A stretch of DNA of 64,000 nucleotides from Vibrio cidicii. Its GTDB lineage: Bacteria > Pseudomonadota > Gammaproteobacteria > Enterobacterales > Vibrionaceae. The notes under the pieces were generated by a model, which saw only the letters and a list, made by a program, of their open reading frames with translations, made no database searches and was not told the origin of the DNA. Made by a program: the position numbers and the translations under genes. The DNA lies in the NCBI RefSeq assembly GCF_009763805.1, contig NZ_CP046804.1, forward strand, positions 248,001 through 312,000. Reading direction: 5' to 3'. Shown here piece by piece: positions 1 through 9,122 of the stretch (within the stretch, counting starts at the first letter, position 1; every line of letters begins with the position of its first letter).

Positions 1-2037
1 CAAGATGTATCAACCACCTTGCTACCAACACCACTGTTTGTGGAAGCAGGCAAAGGCACCGTTGATATCGCGTCGGGTATTGCACTGCCTAAAGAAGTAT
101 TTGATGCGGCGCAACTTTCGGCAATTCAAGATCGTGCAGAAGTGGTCGGTGTGAATGTGCGCGGTGATGTTCCTGTTAGCATCACGGTTGTTCCAGCGGA
201 CTTCACTGGTGAATTAGCAAAATCGGGTGCTTACGAGATGCGCATCCAAGGCGACGGTATTGCGATTAAAGCGTTTGACCAAGCCGGTGCTTTCTACGCA
301 GTGCAATCTATCTTTGGCCTGATAGATAGTCAAAATGCAGATTCTCTACCACAGCTGTCGATCAAAGACGCGCCTCGTTTTGATTACCGTGGCGTGATGG
401 TGGATGTGGCTCGTAACTTCCACTCTAAAGACGCCATTCTTGCCACGCTAGACCAAATGGCAGCGTACAAGATGAACAAACTACACCTTCACCTAACGGA
501 CGATGAAGGCTGGCGTTTAGAAATTCCGGGTCTGCCTGAGCTGACCGAAGTGGGTGCTAATCGTTGTTTCGACGTTGAAGAAAAAAGCTGTTTATTGCCT
601 CAGCTTGGCTCGGGTTCAACGTCAGACAACTTTGGTTCTGGCTACTTCAGCAAAGCAGACTATGTGGAAATCTTGAAATACGCGAAAGCGCGTAACATTG
701 AAGTGATTCCAGAAATCGACATGCCAGCTCACGCTCGTGCCGCAGTGGTATCGATGGAAGCGCGTTACGACCGTCTCATGGCAGAAGGTAAAGAAGCACA
801 AGCGAACGAATACCGTCTGATGGATCCTCAAGATACATCGAACGTGACGACCGTTCAGTTCTACGATAAGCAAAGCTTTATCAACCCATGTATGGAATCT
901 TCAACGCGCTTTGTTGATAAAGTGATTTCAGAAGTCGCAGCCATGCATGCAGAGGCAGGCGCACCGCTAACAACGTGGCACTTTGGTGGTGACGAAGCGA
1001 AGAACATTAAGCTAGGTGCTGGTTTCCAAGACGTTAACGCACAAGACAAAGTAAGCTGGAAAGGCACGATTGACCTATCTAAGCAAGACAAGCCATTTGC
1101 ACAGTCTCCGCAATGTCAGACGCTCATTACCGATGGCACAGTCAGCGATTTTGGTCACCTGCCAAGTCACTTTGCAGAGCAAGTATCGAAGATTGTGGCC
1201 GAGAAGGGCATACCAAACTTCCAAGCGTGGCAAGATGGCTTGAAGTACAGTGAAGGTGAGAACGCGTTCGCAACAGAAAATACTCGCGTCAACTTCTGGG
1301 ACGTTCTGTACTGGGGCGGTACATCTTCAGTGTACGAGTGGTCGAAGAAAGGTTACGACGTGATCGTGTCTAACCCAGACTACGTGTACATGGACATGCC
1401 ATACGAAGTGGACCCGAAAGAGCGCGGTTACTACTGGGCAACACGTGCAACAGACACGCGTAAGATGTTCGGCTTTGCGCCAGAGAACATGCCGCAAAAC
1501 GCTGAAACCTCTTTAGACCGTGATGGCAACGGTTTTACGGGCAAAGGTGAAATCGAAGCCAAGCCTTTCTACGGCCTATCAGCACAGCTTTGGTCTGAGA
1601 CAGTACGTAACGACGAGCAATACGAGTACATGGTATTCCCTCGCGTACTAGCTGCAGCTGAGCGTGCATGGCACCGTGCAGATTGGGAAAACGACTACAA
1701 AGTGGGTGTTGAGTACTCGCAAAGTTCTAACCTAGTAGACAAGGCTGCACTAAACCAAGACTACAACCGCTTTGCCAACGTAGTTGGCCAACGTGAACTG
1801 GCGAAACTGGAAAAATCAGGTATCGACTACCGCCTACCTGTACCAGGTGCGAAAGTCGAAGAGGGAACGCTTGCAATGAACGTTCAGTTCCCTGGCGTCA
1901 CGCTTCAATACTCTCTAGACGGCAAGAACTGGCTAACTTACGCAGACAATGCTCGTCCAGCAGTAGAGGGCGAAGTCTTTATCCGCTCTGTGTCTGCAAC
2001 AGGCGAGAAAGCAAGCCGAGTCACAAGCGTGAAGTAA
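1..2037 (+). CDS. Beta-N-acetylhexosaminidase (chitobiase), GH20, 5' truncated by window edge
   Basis: This enzyme removes terminal N-acetylglucosamine from chitobiose and short chitin oligomers. The frame is open from base 1, so the true start lies before the window; 678 codons plus a stop are visible, and Vibrio chitobiases are usually longer. The GH20 barrel follows a hexosaminidase-type N-terminal domain. The catalytic Asp-Glu pair is in HFGGDEA (codons 331-332 of the visible frame), and TDDEGWRLEIPGLPEL is a typical substrate-pocket strand. A small beta domain ends the protein. It is probably periplasmic or outer-membrane bound, but the signal peptide is not in view. It fits the chitin theme of the window (porin at 38 kb, nag genes at 62 kb). 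A strong hairpin terminator follows the stop. Confidence 0.93.
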   Translation, partial: QDVSTTLLPTPLFVEAGKGTVDIASGIALPKEVFDAAQLSAIQDRAEVVGVNVRGDVPVSITVVPADFTGELAKSGAYEMRIQGDGIAIKAFDQAGAFYAVQSIFGLIDSQNADSLPQLSIKDAPRFDYRGVMVDVARNFHSKDAILATLDQMAAYKMNKLHLHLTDDEGWRLEIPGLPELTEVGANRCFDVEEKSCLLPQLGSGSTSDNFGSGYFSKADYVEILKYAKARNIEVIPEIDMPAHARAAVVSMEARYDRLMAEGKEAQANEYRLMDPQDTSNVTTVQFYDKQSFINPCMESSTRFVDKVISEVAAMHAEAGAPLTTWHFGGDEAKNIKLGAGFQDVNAQDKVSWKGTIDLSKQDKPFAQSPQCQTLITDGTVSDFGHLPSHFAEQVSKIVAEKGIPNFQAWQDGLKYSEGENAFATENTRVNFWDVLYWGGTSSVYEWSKKGYDVIVSNPDYVYMDMPYEVDPKERGYYWATRATDTRKMFGFAPENMPQNAETSLDRDGNGFTGKGEIEAKPFYGLSAQLWSETVRNDEQYEYMVFPRVLAAAERAWHRADWENDYKVGVEYSQSSNLVDKAALNQDYNRFANVVGQRELAKLEKSGIDYRLPVPGAKVEEGTLAMNVQFPGVTLQYSLDGKNWLTYADNARPAVEGEVFIRSVSATGEKASRVTSVK

Positions 2038-2055
2038 TTCTTAGCGCACAGAAAG

Positions 2056-2082
2056 AAAAACCCAGCTCAGCTGGGTTTTTCT
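2056..2082. terminator. Bidirectional rho-independent terminator
   Basis: A perfect 10-bp stem (AAAACCCAGC / GCTGGGTTTT, loop TCA) is flanked by A and T runs. It lies between the convergent chitobiase and DUF411 genes and can serve both. Confidence 0.9.
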
Positions 2083-2098
2083 CTTTATCGTTCAATCA

Positions 2099-2548
2099 CT
2101 ATTTTTGATTGCCTTCATGGCGGCGATATTCAAACACTTGACCTTGTTGGTTAAAGGCATACACAGAGTAGCTGTCTTTTTTGTCGCCGTATTCCATGCC
2201 CGGAGAGCCCATTGGCATGCCCGGAACCGCAAGGCCTTTGGCGTTGCGAGGTGGGTTTTCTAAAAAGGCTTTGATATCGTCCGCCGGAATATGCCCCTCA
2301 AATACGTAGCCTTCAATTTCCGCAGTATGGCATGAATAGAGTTGCTTGTTCTTCAATCCTAGCTTCTGTTTCACGCTATCCATATCATCGTGAAGCGCTT
2401 CTTTCACGGCGAAACCTGCCTCTTCCATGTGTTTGGTCCAATCACCGCAGCATCCACAGTAAGGTGATTTATGGTTGATGACGTCCGCGGCCAAAATGTT
2501 TGCTGACATACCTGCCAGCAGCATAAGAGTAAGTGTTTTTAGTTTCAT
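2099..2548 (-). CDS. DUF411 periplasmic metal-binding protein next to copA
   Basis: A 149-residue exported protein. Residues 1-20 form a signal peptide (MKLKTLTLMLLAGMSANILA). The DUF411 core starts with the cysteine cluster SPYCGCCGDW (about residues 28-37), followed by a conserved SCHTAEIEGYVFEGHIP segment and a Met-rich PGMPMGSPGMEYG stretch suited to binding soft metals such as Cu(I). Family members are commonly found in copper or mercury resistance loci; the exact role is not settled and a periplasmic copper chaperone or scavenger is inference. It starts 8 bases after the stop of copA on the same strand and is probably co-transcribed with it. Confidence 0.85.
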   Translation of the reverse strand: MKLKTLTLMLLAGMSANILAADVINHKSPYCGCCGDWTKHMEEAGFAVKEALHDDMDSVKQKLGLKNKQLYSCHTAEIEGYVFEGHIPADDIKAFLENPPRNAKGLAVPGMPMGSPGMEYGDKKDSYSVYAFNQQGQVFEYRRHEGNQK

Positions 2549-2556
2549 AGTGACCC

Positions 2557-5289
2557 CTAAGAGCGTGTTGTCGTTTTAAATAAGCGTAGTCGATTGGCGT
2601 TGCTGACCACGGTAATGGAAGAGAGTGCCATAGCGGCGCCAGCCACTACAGGACTCAAAAGAAAACCGGACACAGGATACAGTGCGCCAGCCGCTAAAGG
2701 AATGCCCAAAGAGTTGTAAACAAAGGCACCAAAGAGATTTTGCTTCATGTTTTTCACCGTCGCTTTGGAGAGTTCAATGGCGTTGAGAACGGCAAGTGGT
2801 GACGAGTTGAGCAGCGTCATCTGCGCGCTTTCAATCGCGACATCACTGCCACTGCCCATCGCAATACCAATATCGGCCAAGGCTAACGCTGGCGCGTCAT
2901 TAATGCCGTCACCGACCATCGCCACTTTGCGACCTTGTGATTGAAGGCGTCCGATATGGCTTGCTTTCTCATCGGGCAGCACTTGCGCGATGACTTCATC
3001 AATACCCAGCTCTTGAGCAATGGCATTGGCCACGCTTTGGTTGTCACCCGTTAGCATTACGGTGTGGATGCCTTCTTTCTTCAAGGCTTGGACGGCTTGC
3101 TTAGCATCGCTTTTTATCGGGTCTGAAATGGCGATCATGCCGATTAAACGCTGGTTAAGCACGGCAGCAACTGGCGTCCAAGCGTTTTGTGCACATTCGT
3201 CAATCGCCTCACTGGCGGCGCTCAAATCAAATTGTTGCGCTTGTAAGTGATTTAATGACACCACCAACAGTTCATCCCCCGCAATGACCGCGCGAACTCC
3301 TTTGCCTCGCATATTTTCAAACTGGCTCACCTCAAGCATAGGTGCTTTGTGTTGTAGGGCGTCTGCCACAATTGCTTTGGCGAGTGGATGCTCTGATTGT
3401 TGTTCCGCACTCAACAGCAGTGAACGTAAATGCTGCTGATCGTGGTCAAAGGCATAGAGCGCTTGAACTTTAGGAGCTCCTTGGGTCAAAGTGCCTGTTT
3501 TGTCGAAGACCACTGTGTCAATTTTGCTGGCAGATTGCAGTACATCCGCATCTCGGATCAAAATGCCCATTTCTGCGGCTTTGCCAACCCCCACCGTCAC
3601 TGACAGCGGGGTTGCAAGGCCCAGTGCGCAGGGGCAGGCGATGATCAGTACGGTAGTCGTGACCACCAACATGTAACTGGCTTTTGGCTCTGGGCCAACG
3701 AAAAACCAAATTGCCGCAGAGAAAAGGGCAATGGCCACGACAACAGGCACGAAGACCGATGAAATCTGATCCGCCAGTTTGGCGATAGCGGGTTTACTGC
3801 TTTGCGCCTGACGCACCATACGGATAATACGAGCCAGAATGGTATCAGCGCCGATCCCAGTTGCTTGAATCATTAAGCTGCCGTCATTATTTAGGGTGCC
3901 AGCAGAAACGTTATCTTGTGCTTGTTTGAAAACCGCAACGGGTTCACCGGTGAGCATGGATTCGTCGAGATACGACTCGCCAGAAATCACCAAACCATCA
4001 ACGGGGATTTTTTCTCCCGGCTTGATGCGCAGTTTCATCCCCAATTGAATCTGTTTAACGGCGATGGTTTGCTCGCCTTGGTCGGTGATCAAACTTGCGG
4101 TTTGAGGTTGAAGGTTGATCAGCGATTGCAGCGATTGGGTTGTACGTGCTTTGGCTTTCGCTTCGATATAGTGTCCCAGTGAAATCAAGCCGACAATCAT
4201 CGCACTGGCTTCAAAATAAACGTGGCGTGATTCCATTGGGAACCAAGTCGGGAAAATCACCACTAACATCGAGAAGAGCCATGCGGCACCCGTTCCCAAT
4301 GCAACTAGCGTATCCATAGTGGCGCGTTTGTGAGTGAGTGCTAACCACGCATTGGTAAAGAAGCTTCTTCCCGCGGTAGCAAGCAACAATAGGCAGACTA
4401 AGCCGACCACCCCCCATGCGATCTGATCTTGAGTGTTTGCGATACTCATGCTGCCACCCAATACACCCCACAACATCAGTGGTGCACCAAGGGCTATTCC
4501 TGCGAAAGCACTGGCTTTGTGTTTTCGCTGTGCTTGAGCCAGTTGCTCAGCCTGTCTTTGTTGAGTGAGTTCTGCGTCTAGTACCACTTCAGCTTGATAA
4601 CCGGCTTGTTTGACAGAAGAGATCACTGCCTCTATCAAGTTTGCTTCATTACTCTCTGCAAAAATAATTGCGCTTTGTTCGGCAAGGTTAACTTGCGCTT
4701 TATTCACACCACTGACAGCCAACATCGCTTTTTCAACGGAAGAAACACAGCTCGCACAGGTCATGCCCTGAATCAATAGGTTGATTGTTTCGGTTGAAGG
4801 CGCTGTTGAAGCGGTAGCTAAAGTAGTGTCTAAAGGTGTTGAATCAGACAAAACAGGGGATGGTGTGGTAAGCGATTCGACGTTTTGAGCGGCCTCTTCA
4901 CCTGCGGTGTGTAGACGTGCCTGGTATTCAAGCGTCGCGATGAGGGTGACCACCTCTTGCTCATTCAAGCTGGTGGTGATTATAAGTTCTGTTTTACTCG
5001 CGGTGAAGCGAATCACCTCGCTGTGCTCACCGAGCAATGCGTTCACTTTACTCACGCAGCGACCACAGCTTAGCCCCTGCAGAGCAAAGTGATATTGATG
5101 TCCGGCTTGGTAACCCAAGGTTTCAATGGTGGCGACGAGATCGCGCAGTGCAGTCTCGCTTTCTAAAGTAATTTCTTTAGGAGAAAGAGCAGTGATGTTC
5201 ACGGGGTGCGCCTGATGCAGCGCCTTCTCCACTTTGCGCGCACAACCCATGCAGTTGAGTCCAGATAAAGGCAGGGTGTAATAGGTCAT
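2557..5289 (-). CDS. copA: Copper-exporting P1B-type ATPase CopA
   Basis: This inner-membrane ATPase pumps Cu(I) out of the cytoplasm. With the start at 5289 it has 910 residues. Three N-terminal heavy-metal-associated domains are visible by their CxxC motifs (LNCMGC with Cys13/Cys16, GLSCGRC, GMTCASC). The membrane part carries the CPC metal site (C552-P-C554), followed by the phosphorylation motif DKTGT (Asp596) and the hinge GDGINDAPA. The open frame runs upstream to 5496, but the CueR-type promoter at 5322-5352 lies inside that extension and would place the transcript start near 5315, so only the ATG at 5289 (MTYYTLPLSG) makes sense. The DUF411 gene follows in the same operon. Confidence 0.95.
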   Translation of the reverse strand: MTYYTLPLSGLNCMGCARKVEKALHQAHPVNITALSPKEITLESETALRDLVATIETLGYQAGHQYHFALQGLSCGRCVSKVNALLGEHSEVIRFTASKTELIITTSLNEQEVVTLIATLEYQARLHTAGEEAAQNVESLTTPSPVLSDSTPLDTTLATASTAPSTETINLLIQGMTCASCVSSVEKAMLAVSGVNKAQVNLAEQSAIIFAESNEANLIEAVISSVKQAGYQAEVVLDAELTQQRQAEQLAQAQRKHKASAFAGIALGAPLMLWGVLGGSMSIANTQDQIAWGVVGLVCLLLLATAGRSFFTNAWLALTHKRATMDTLVALGTGAAWLFSMLVVIFPTWFPMESRHVYFEASAMIVGLISLGHYIEAKAKARTTQSLQSLINLQPQTASLITDQGEQTIAVKQIQLGMKLRIKPGEKIPVDGLVISGESYLDESMLTGEPVAVFKQAQDNVSAGTLNNDGSLMIQATGIGADTILARIIRMVRQAQSSKPAIAKLADQISSVFVPVVVAIALFSAAIWFFVGPEPKASYMLVVTTTVLIIACPCALGLATPLSVTVGVGKAAEMGILIRDADVLQSASKIDTVVFDKTGTLTQGAPKVQALYAFDHDQQHLRSLLLSAEQQSEHPLAKAIVADALQHKAPMLEVSQFENMRGKGVRAVIAGDELLVVSLNHLQAQQFDLSAASEAIDECAQNAWTPVAAVLNQRLIGMIAISDPIKSDAKQAVQALKKEGIHTVMLTGDNQSVANAIAQELGIDEVIAQVLPDEKASHIGRLQSQGRKVAMVGDGINDAPALALADIGIAMGSGSDVAIESAQMTLLNSSPLAVLNAIELSKATVKNMKQNLFGAFVYNSLGIPLAAGALYPVSGFLLSPVVAGAAMALSSITVVSNANRLRLFKTTTRS

Positions 5290-5321
5290 CTTTTGGTTCC
5301 CAACGAAAGAATGTGTTGAAT

Positions 5322-5352
5322 ACGATAAACCTTCCCTTCGGGGAAAGGTCAA
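5322..5352 (-). promoter_or_regulatory. CueR-type copper-responsive promoter of copA
   Basis: Read on the minus strand: -35 TTGACC (5347-5352), an unusually long 19-bp spacer, and -10 TATCGT (5322-5327). The spacer carries an imperfect dyad (ACCTTTCCC / GGGAAGGT) close to the known CueR operator. MerR-family activators act on 19-bp spacers by twisting the DNA. Binding by CueR is inferred from this match; no cueR gene is in the window. Confidence 0.85.
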
Positions 5353-5530
5353 GCATTCTTTTTGTGAGAAAAGAACGCTTGATTTGCCGCGCGAGATACG
5401 CGGATTAGGCGAGTGTAGAATGCGATATCCATGTTGTAGATTCGCTCTGCGGTGGTAAAATGTCGCCACTTTTATCCTTGAACGCGCAGCAATCACCTTG
5501 AATGCTGCCTTTTATCCCTAAGGAATTCTG

Positions 5531-6959
5531 ATGACGGTTAAAACTCGTTTTGCTCCTAGCCCAACAGGCTACCTTCACGTTGGTGGTGCGCGCACCGCAC
5601 TTTACTCTTGGTTGTTTGCAAAAAGCCAGGGTGGTGAATTCGTTCTGCGTATTGAAGATACTGATTTAGAACGTAACTCTCAGGAGGCGGTAGACGCCAT
5701 CCTTGAAGGTATGCAATGGCTTGGACTGGAATGGAACGAAGGTCCTTACTTCCAGACACAACGTTTTGACCGTTACAACGAAATGGTTGATAAGCTGCTG
5801 GCGGAAGATAAAGCCTACAAATGTTACGCTTCCAAAGAGCTGCTGGACGAAGTGCGTGCAGAGCAAGAAGCAAACAAAGAGATGCCTCGTTACGATGCGG
5901 ATCACCCGAAAATCAAAGCGGTTAACGAAGCGGCAAAAGAGGGCGACCCTTGTGTGATTCGTTTCCGCAACCCGAAATCGGGCAGCGTAGTGTTTGACGA
6001 CCAAATTCGTGGCCGCATTGAGATCAGCAACAGTCAAATGGATGATCTGATCATCCGTCGTACCGATGGCTCACCAACCTACAACTTCTGTGTGGTGGTT
6101 GACGACTGGGATATGGGCATTACGCACGTGATTCGTGGCGAAGACCACATTAACAACACGCCTCGTCAAATTAACATCTATGAAGCTTTGGGCGCACCAG
6201 TACCGACGTTTCGCTCACTGTGCCATGATTCTCGGCGACGACGGTGCCAAGCTGTCAAAACGCCACGGTGCGGTATCGGTTATGCAGTATCGCGATATGG
6301 GTTACTTGCCAGTCGCTCTGAACAATTATTTAGTGCGATTGGGGTGGTCTCACGGTGACCAAGAAATCTTCTCACAACAAGAGATGATCAATCTGTTTAG
6401 CCTGAATGCGATTTCAAAATCGGCTTCCGCGTTTAACACCGACAAACTGCTTTGGTTGAACAACCATTACATCAAAACCTCTGAGCCTGAGTATGTCGCT
6501 GAGCATCTTCAATGGCACTTAGATCAAAAAGGCATCAACAAAAACAACGGCCCTGTGATTACCGAGGTCATTAAACTGGTCGGTGAGCGTTGTAATACAC
6601 TGGTTGAACTGGCTGACCAAATTGCTTACTTCTACCACGATTTCGATGCGTTTGACGCAGATGCCGCGAAGAAGCACCTGCGTGGTGTGGCAAAAGAGCC
6701 GCTTGAGCTTGCCTTGGCGAAAGTGGAAGCTCTGTCTGAGTGGACAACGGAAAACCTACACCAAGTGATTGCGGATGTGTGTACAGAGCTTGAGATCGGT
6801 ATGGGCAAAATTGGTATGCCGCTGCGTGTTGCCGTGACTGGCGGTGGTCAGTCGCCATCGGTAGACGCTGTAATGCAACTGATTGGTAAAGAGCGCGTGG
6901 TTGCGCGTATTAAGATGGCTCTGGCGTTTATCGCTGAGCGTGAAGCCAACGCTCAATAA
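5531..6959 (+). CDS. gltX: Glutamyl-tRNA synthetase (one-base frameshift at 6209-6211)
   Basis: Charges tRNA-Glu with glutamate; essential class I synthetase. The HIGH-type motif is at His16 (LHVGG) and the KMSKS-type motif is KLSKR in the second segment. The frame breaks after GAPVPT: one extra T in GTTTCG (6208-6213) sends the N-terminal part to an early stop at 6358. Removing it gives [20 protein letters not shown] without interruption and a 475-residue protein, the normal family length. Because the gene is essential, the break is almost certainly not real in the cell. It is the first of eleven identical-type lesions in the window. Confidence 0.95.
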
Positions 6960-6977
6960 AAGCACTCTTCTAAAGTA

Positions 6978-7006
6978 AACCGCAGCCTGAGAGCTGCGGT
7001 TTTTTT
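6978..7006 (+). terminator. Rho-independent terminator of gltX
   Basis: Stem AACCGCAGC / GCTGCGGTT followed by a run of seven T; 18 bases after the gltX stop. Confidence 0.9.
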
Positions 7007-7009
7007 ATT

Positions 7010-7516
7010 CTATTTCAAACCAATACTATTGAGTCTTCCCATAAAGGTGAGGATTTCCAAGTTCTCTTTGTGCGCCTCCAATAGCGCTTTTTTTGTTTGC
7101 GAGTAGGCCGCGAGTTTACCGTACTTACTGATAGAGCGAACCACGGTTTTGTAGCGATACTCACCTTGGTCGTTCAGCTCTCGCCATTTAGCGATGTAGC
7201 AGGTGTCTCGGTTGTTTGGATCGCTTTGCGTTGGGCTCGGCTTATGAACAATTTTGGGTTCTAAACTGTGAGGTAAGCGTGTCATCAGATGTGGATCTTT
7301 AAGAAGACGACGCCAAAATTTGCCCCACATCTCTTTACCAAGTTCATTGCGCATCTTGATCGCTTTTTGTAGTGCTTTCTTTTCGCCCATTTTGATAAAA
7401 CCGATCGAGCGATGCAGCACAGTATCGTCTGGAGTGTGGATGTGAATTTTAAAGGCGGTTCTGCCTTTAGAGATAAAACGGTGACCAGTGTTCGTTATCA
7501 GATTGCTCTTAGTCAT
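7010..7516 (-). CDS. Small basic protein with two AP2-like segments, function unknown
   Basis: A 168-residue, Lys/Arg-rich protein with no signal peptide or membrane segment. Two stretches resemble the AP2/ERF DNA-binding fold as seen in bacterial and phage proteins: residues about 18-57 (strands, then KMGEKKALQKAIKMRNELG) and about 107-158 (strands, then SKYGKLAAYSQTKKAL). The pattern is a three-strand sheet followed by an amphipathic helix with the spacing G-x3-A-x3-A/T. This is pattern recognition, not a database match. It stands alone between gltX and tRNA-Arg with AT-rich DNA upstream (7517-7650). A DNA-binding role is inference. Confidence 0.6.
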   Translation of the reverse strand: MTKSNLITNTGHRFISKGRTAFKIHIHTPDDTVLHRSIGFIKMGEKKALQKAIKMRNELGKEMWGKFWRRLLKDPHLMTRLPHSLEPKIVHKPSPTQSDPNNRDTCYIAKWRELNDQGEYRYKTVVRSISKYGKLAAYSQTKKALLEAHKENLEILTFMGRLNSIGLK

Positions 7517-7644
7517 AACTCTAACTAATACTTTTATTAATATTTGTTTAGAGTAAGAAAATATTAGAAATAATTAAAGTAGTAAAAGCCTAACTAACGC
7601 AAAATTTTGCATGGGCATCAGAAAATTGCTGAGGTATCTATAGA

Positions 7645-7677
7645 AAATAAAAGACTGGTAGCTAGGCTAACCAGTCT
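7645..7677 (-). terminator. Terminator of the tRNA-Arg transcript
   Basis: On the minus strand an 8-bp stem AGACTGGT / ACCAGTCT is followed by TTTATTTT, just after the tRNA 3' end. Confidence 0.85.
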
Positions 7678-7687
7678 TCATGCGATA

Positions 7688-7764
7688 TGGCGCTCCCAAC
7701 AGGATTTGAACCTGTGACCTGCCCCTTAGGAGGGGGCTGCGCTATCCAGCTGTGCCATGGGAGC
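7688..7764 (-). tRNA. tRNA-Arg (anticodon CCU)
   Basis: 77 bases including an encoded CCA. Acceptor stem GCTCCCA/TGGGAGC, D-loop AGCTGGATA, anticodon stem GCCCC/GGGGC with loop CTCCTAA (anticodon CCT), T-arm ACAGG TTCAAAT CCTGT, discriminator G. Reads the rare AGG codon. No integrase or island junction is seen next to it. Confidence 0.96.
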
Positions 7765-7818
7765 GAAGTAGTATCATTCTACTAGAGAAATATCAAACTT
7801 TAAACTTATCCTTTGATT

Positions 7819-8952
7819 TTAAAGCGGTTTGTGCATTACGTCGCCAATTTGAATACTGGTGGCCAAATCGGGCTGATCCACAGTAAGCTCTGCTTCATTT
7901 TCGTAAACTCGCGAAACTGTTAGAGTAATGTCACTTTGCGATACCTTATTGCGCGGCAAACCATATTGGTCGATGAAGGCGGCAGTATGCCAAAGCTGCA
8001 ACTTATCGCCTTGACGCACTCCGTGTATGCGGCCGAGATCCATCGTCACAGTGTTCCCAAACACCGCAACCACCTCCGGCAGAGTGATCTTACAGGCGAC
8101 CTCGGCTTCCATGTCGAGCATGATATTGCGGCTTACACGCAGCATCATTTCGCCAAAAGTGGATGCCCAAAAACGAGCGCTACGAGTGTCCACTTGGCTG
8201 GTTTTGGCAAAGGGCCATTTCGCGACTTCACGATAACTCTTCGCGTATATTTCGTTGCCGGTTTTACCGTCATAGATTTTCATTTCTAGCGCAAACTGGC
8301 GGTTGATCACGTCATCGACCAATAGTTTGGATTCGATTGTGGCAGTGAGGTCGGTAATTTCACCACCGATGATGTATTGAGCACCTGCATCTTGGGCTAT
8401 CATTTTGATTCGTTCAGGGTTGCGCCTATCTATCGCATAGTCGGTGGTGCCAACTGCGACGAAGCTTTTCGATTGTTGATCAAACTGCTTGTTGAGCACT
8501 TGGCTGAAATCATCACCTACCTTATAGATTTGCCCCATCACCGCTTGTTGTGGGGAAAGCAACTCGACGTTGCCGACCAGCAGCGTCTTTTTGTATTGGC
8601 TGACATGGCAACCATTTGCCGATGGATAGATATCGACTCGGGCTTTAATCTCAACCTTGTTGCCACGTTTGCGCTGGGACTCGATTAAGATGTAGCGTAC
8701 TTCATGGTTAGTAAACTGATATTCTGTGCGGCCATCTTCTAAATAGGGGCGTAAGTTACTCAGGCTACCTATGTCGGCACCGGAAAACGTCACTGCTTTA
8801 TACAAGGCATCTTCCAGAGCGTGTATCCGCGCTACTTCTTCGGAGGAAACAATGGTGGCAACCCCTGTGACTTCGTACCAAGATGCATGAGCTTTGATGG
8901 AGGGAAGTATCATCAAAGTTATTGAAATAAAAACAAGTATAAGTTTTTTCAT
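7819..8952 (-). CDS. flgT: Flagellar H-ring protein FlgT
   Basis: A 377-residue periplasmic protein of the Vibrio polar flagellar basal body, where FlgT builds the H-ring and helps MotX/MotY assemble around the LP ring. Residues 1-23 form a signal peptide (MKKLILVFISITLMILPSIK). The N-terminal domain begins SWYEVTGVATI, and the C-terminal part carries the SH3-like segment VFGNTVTMDLGRIHGVRQG. A start 8 codons upstream (8976) is possible, but the Met at 8952 leads directly into the signal peptide and gives the usual length. It is divergent from flgO, which shares its upstream region (8953-9122). Confidence 0.93.
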   Translation of the reverse strand: MKKLILVFISITLMILPSIKAHASWYEVTGVATIVSSEEVARIHALEDALYKAVTFSGADIGSLSNLRPYLEDGRTEYQFTNHEVRYILIESQRKRGNKVEIKARVDIYPSANGCHVSQYKKTLLVGNVELLSPQQAVMGQIYKVGDDFSQVLNKQFDQQSKSFVAVGTTDYAIDRRNPERIKMIAQDAGAQYIIGGEITDLTATIESKLLVDDVINRQFALEMKIYDGKTGNEIYAKSYREVAKWPFAKTSQVDTRSARFWASTFGEMMLRVSRNIMLDMEAEVACKITLPEVVAVFGNTVTMDLGRIHGVRQGDKLQLWHTAAFIDQYGLPRNKVSQSDITLTVSRVYENEAELTVDQPDLATSIQIGDVMHKPL

Positions 8953-9122
8953 TACAGTATTACCAAGTGGGTACAAATATTGCTTTACATTTTCAGCTGT
9001 ATTTGGATGTCGTTTTCGTCTTATCGCAGAGATAGAAAAGCAAAGACTGTTCCAAGATTGTAAACCAGCAGGAATACAAAAGCAGTCTTATTGGACATCT
9101 GAGATTATCTGGAGACTAACCC

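Noticed and set aside
5290..5496. Longer CopA N-terminus of 69 residues
   Set aside because: It is not metal-binding in character and covers the CueR-type promoter; the family begins at the first CxxC domain.
7688..7764. tRNA-Arg as attachment site of a genomic island
   Set aside because: No integrase, no repeated tRNA 3' end and no change in gene content around it; the neighbours are core genes.
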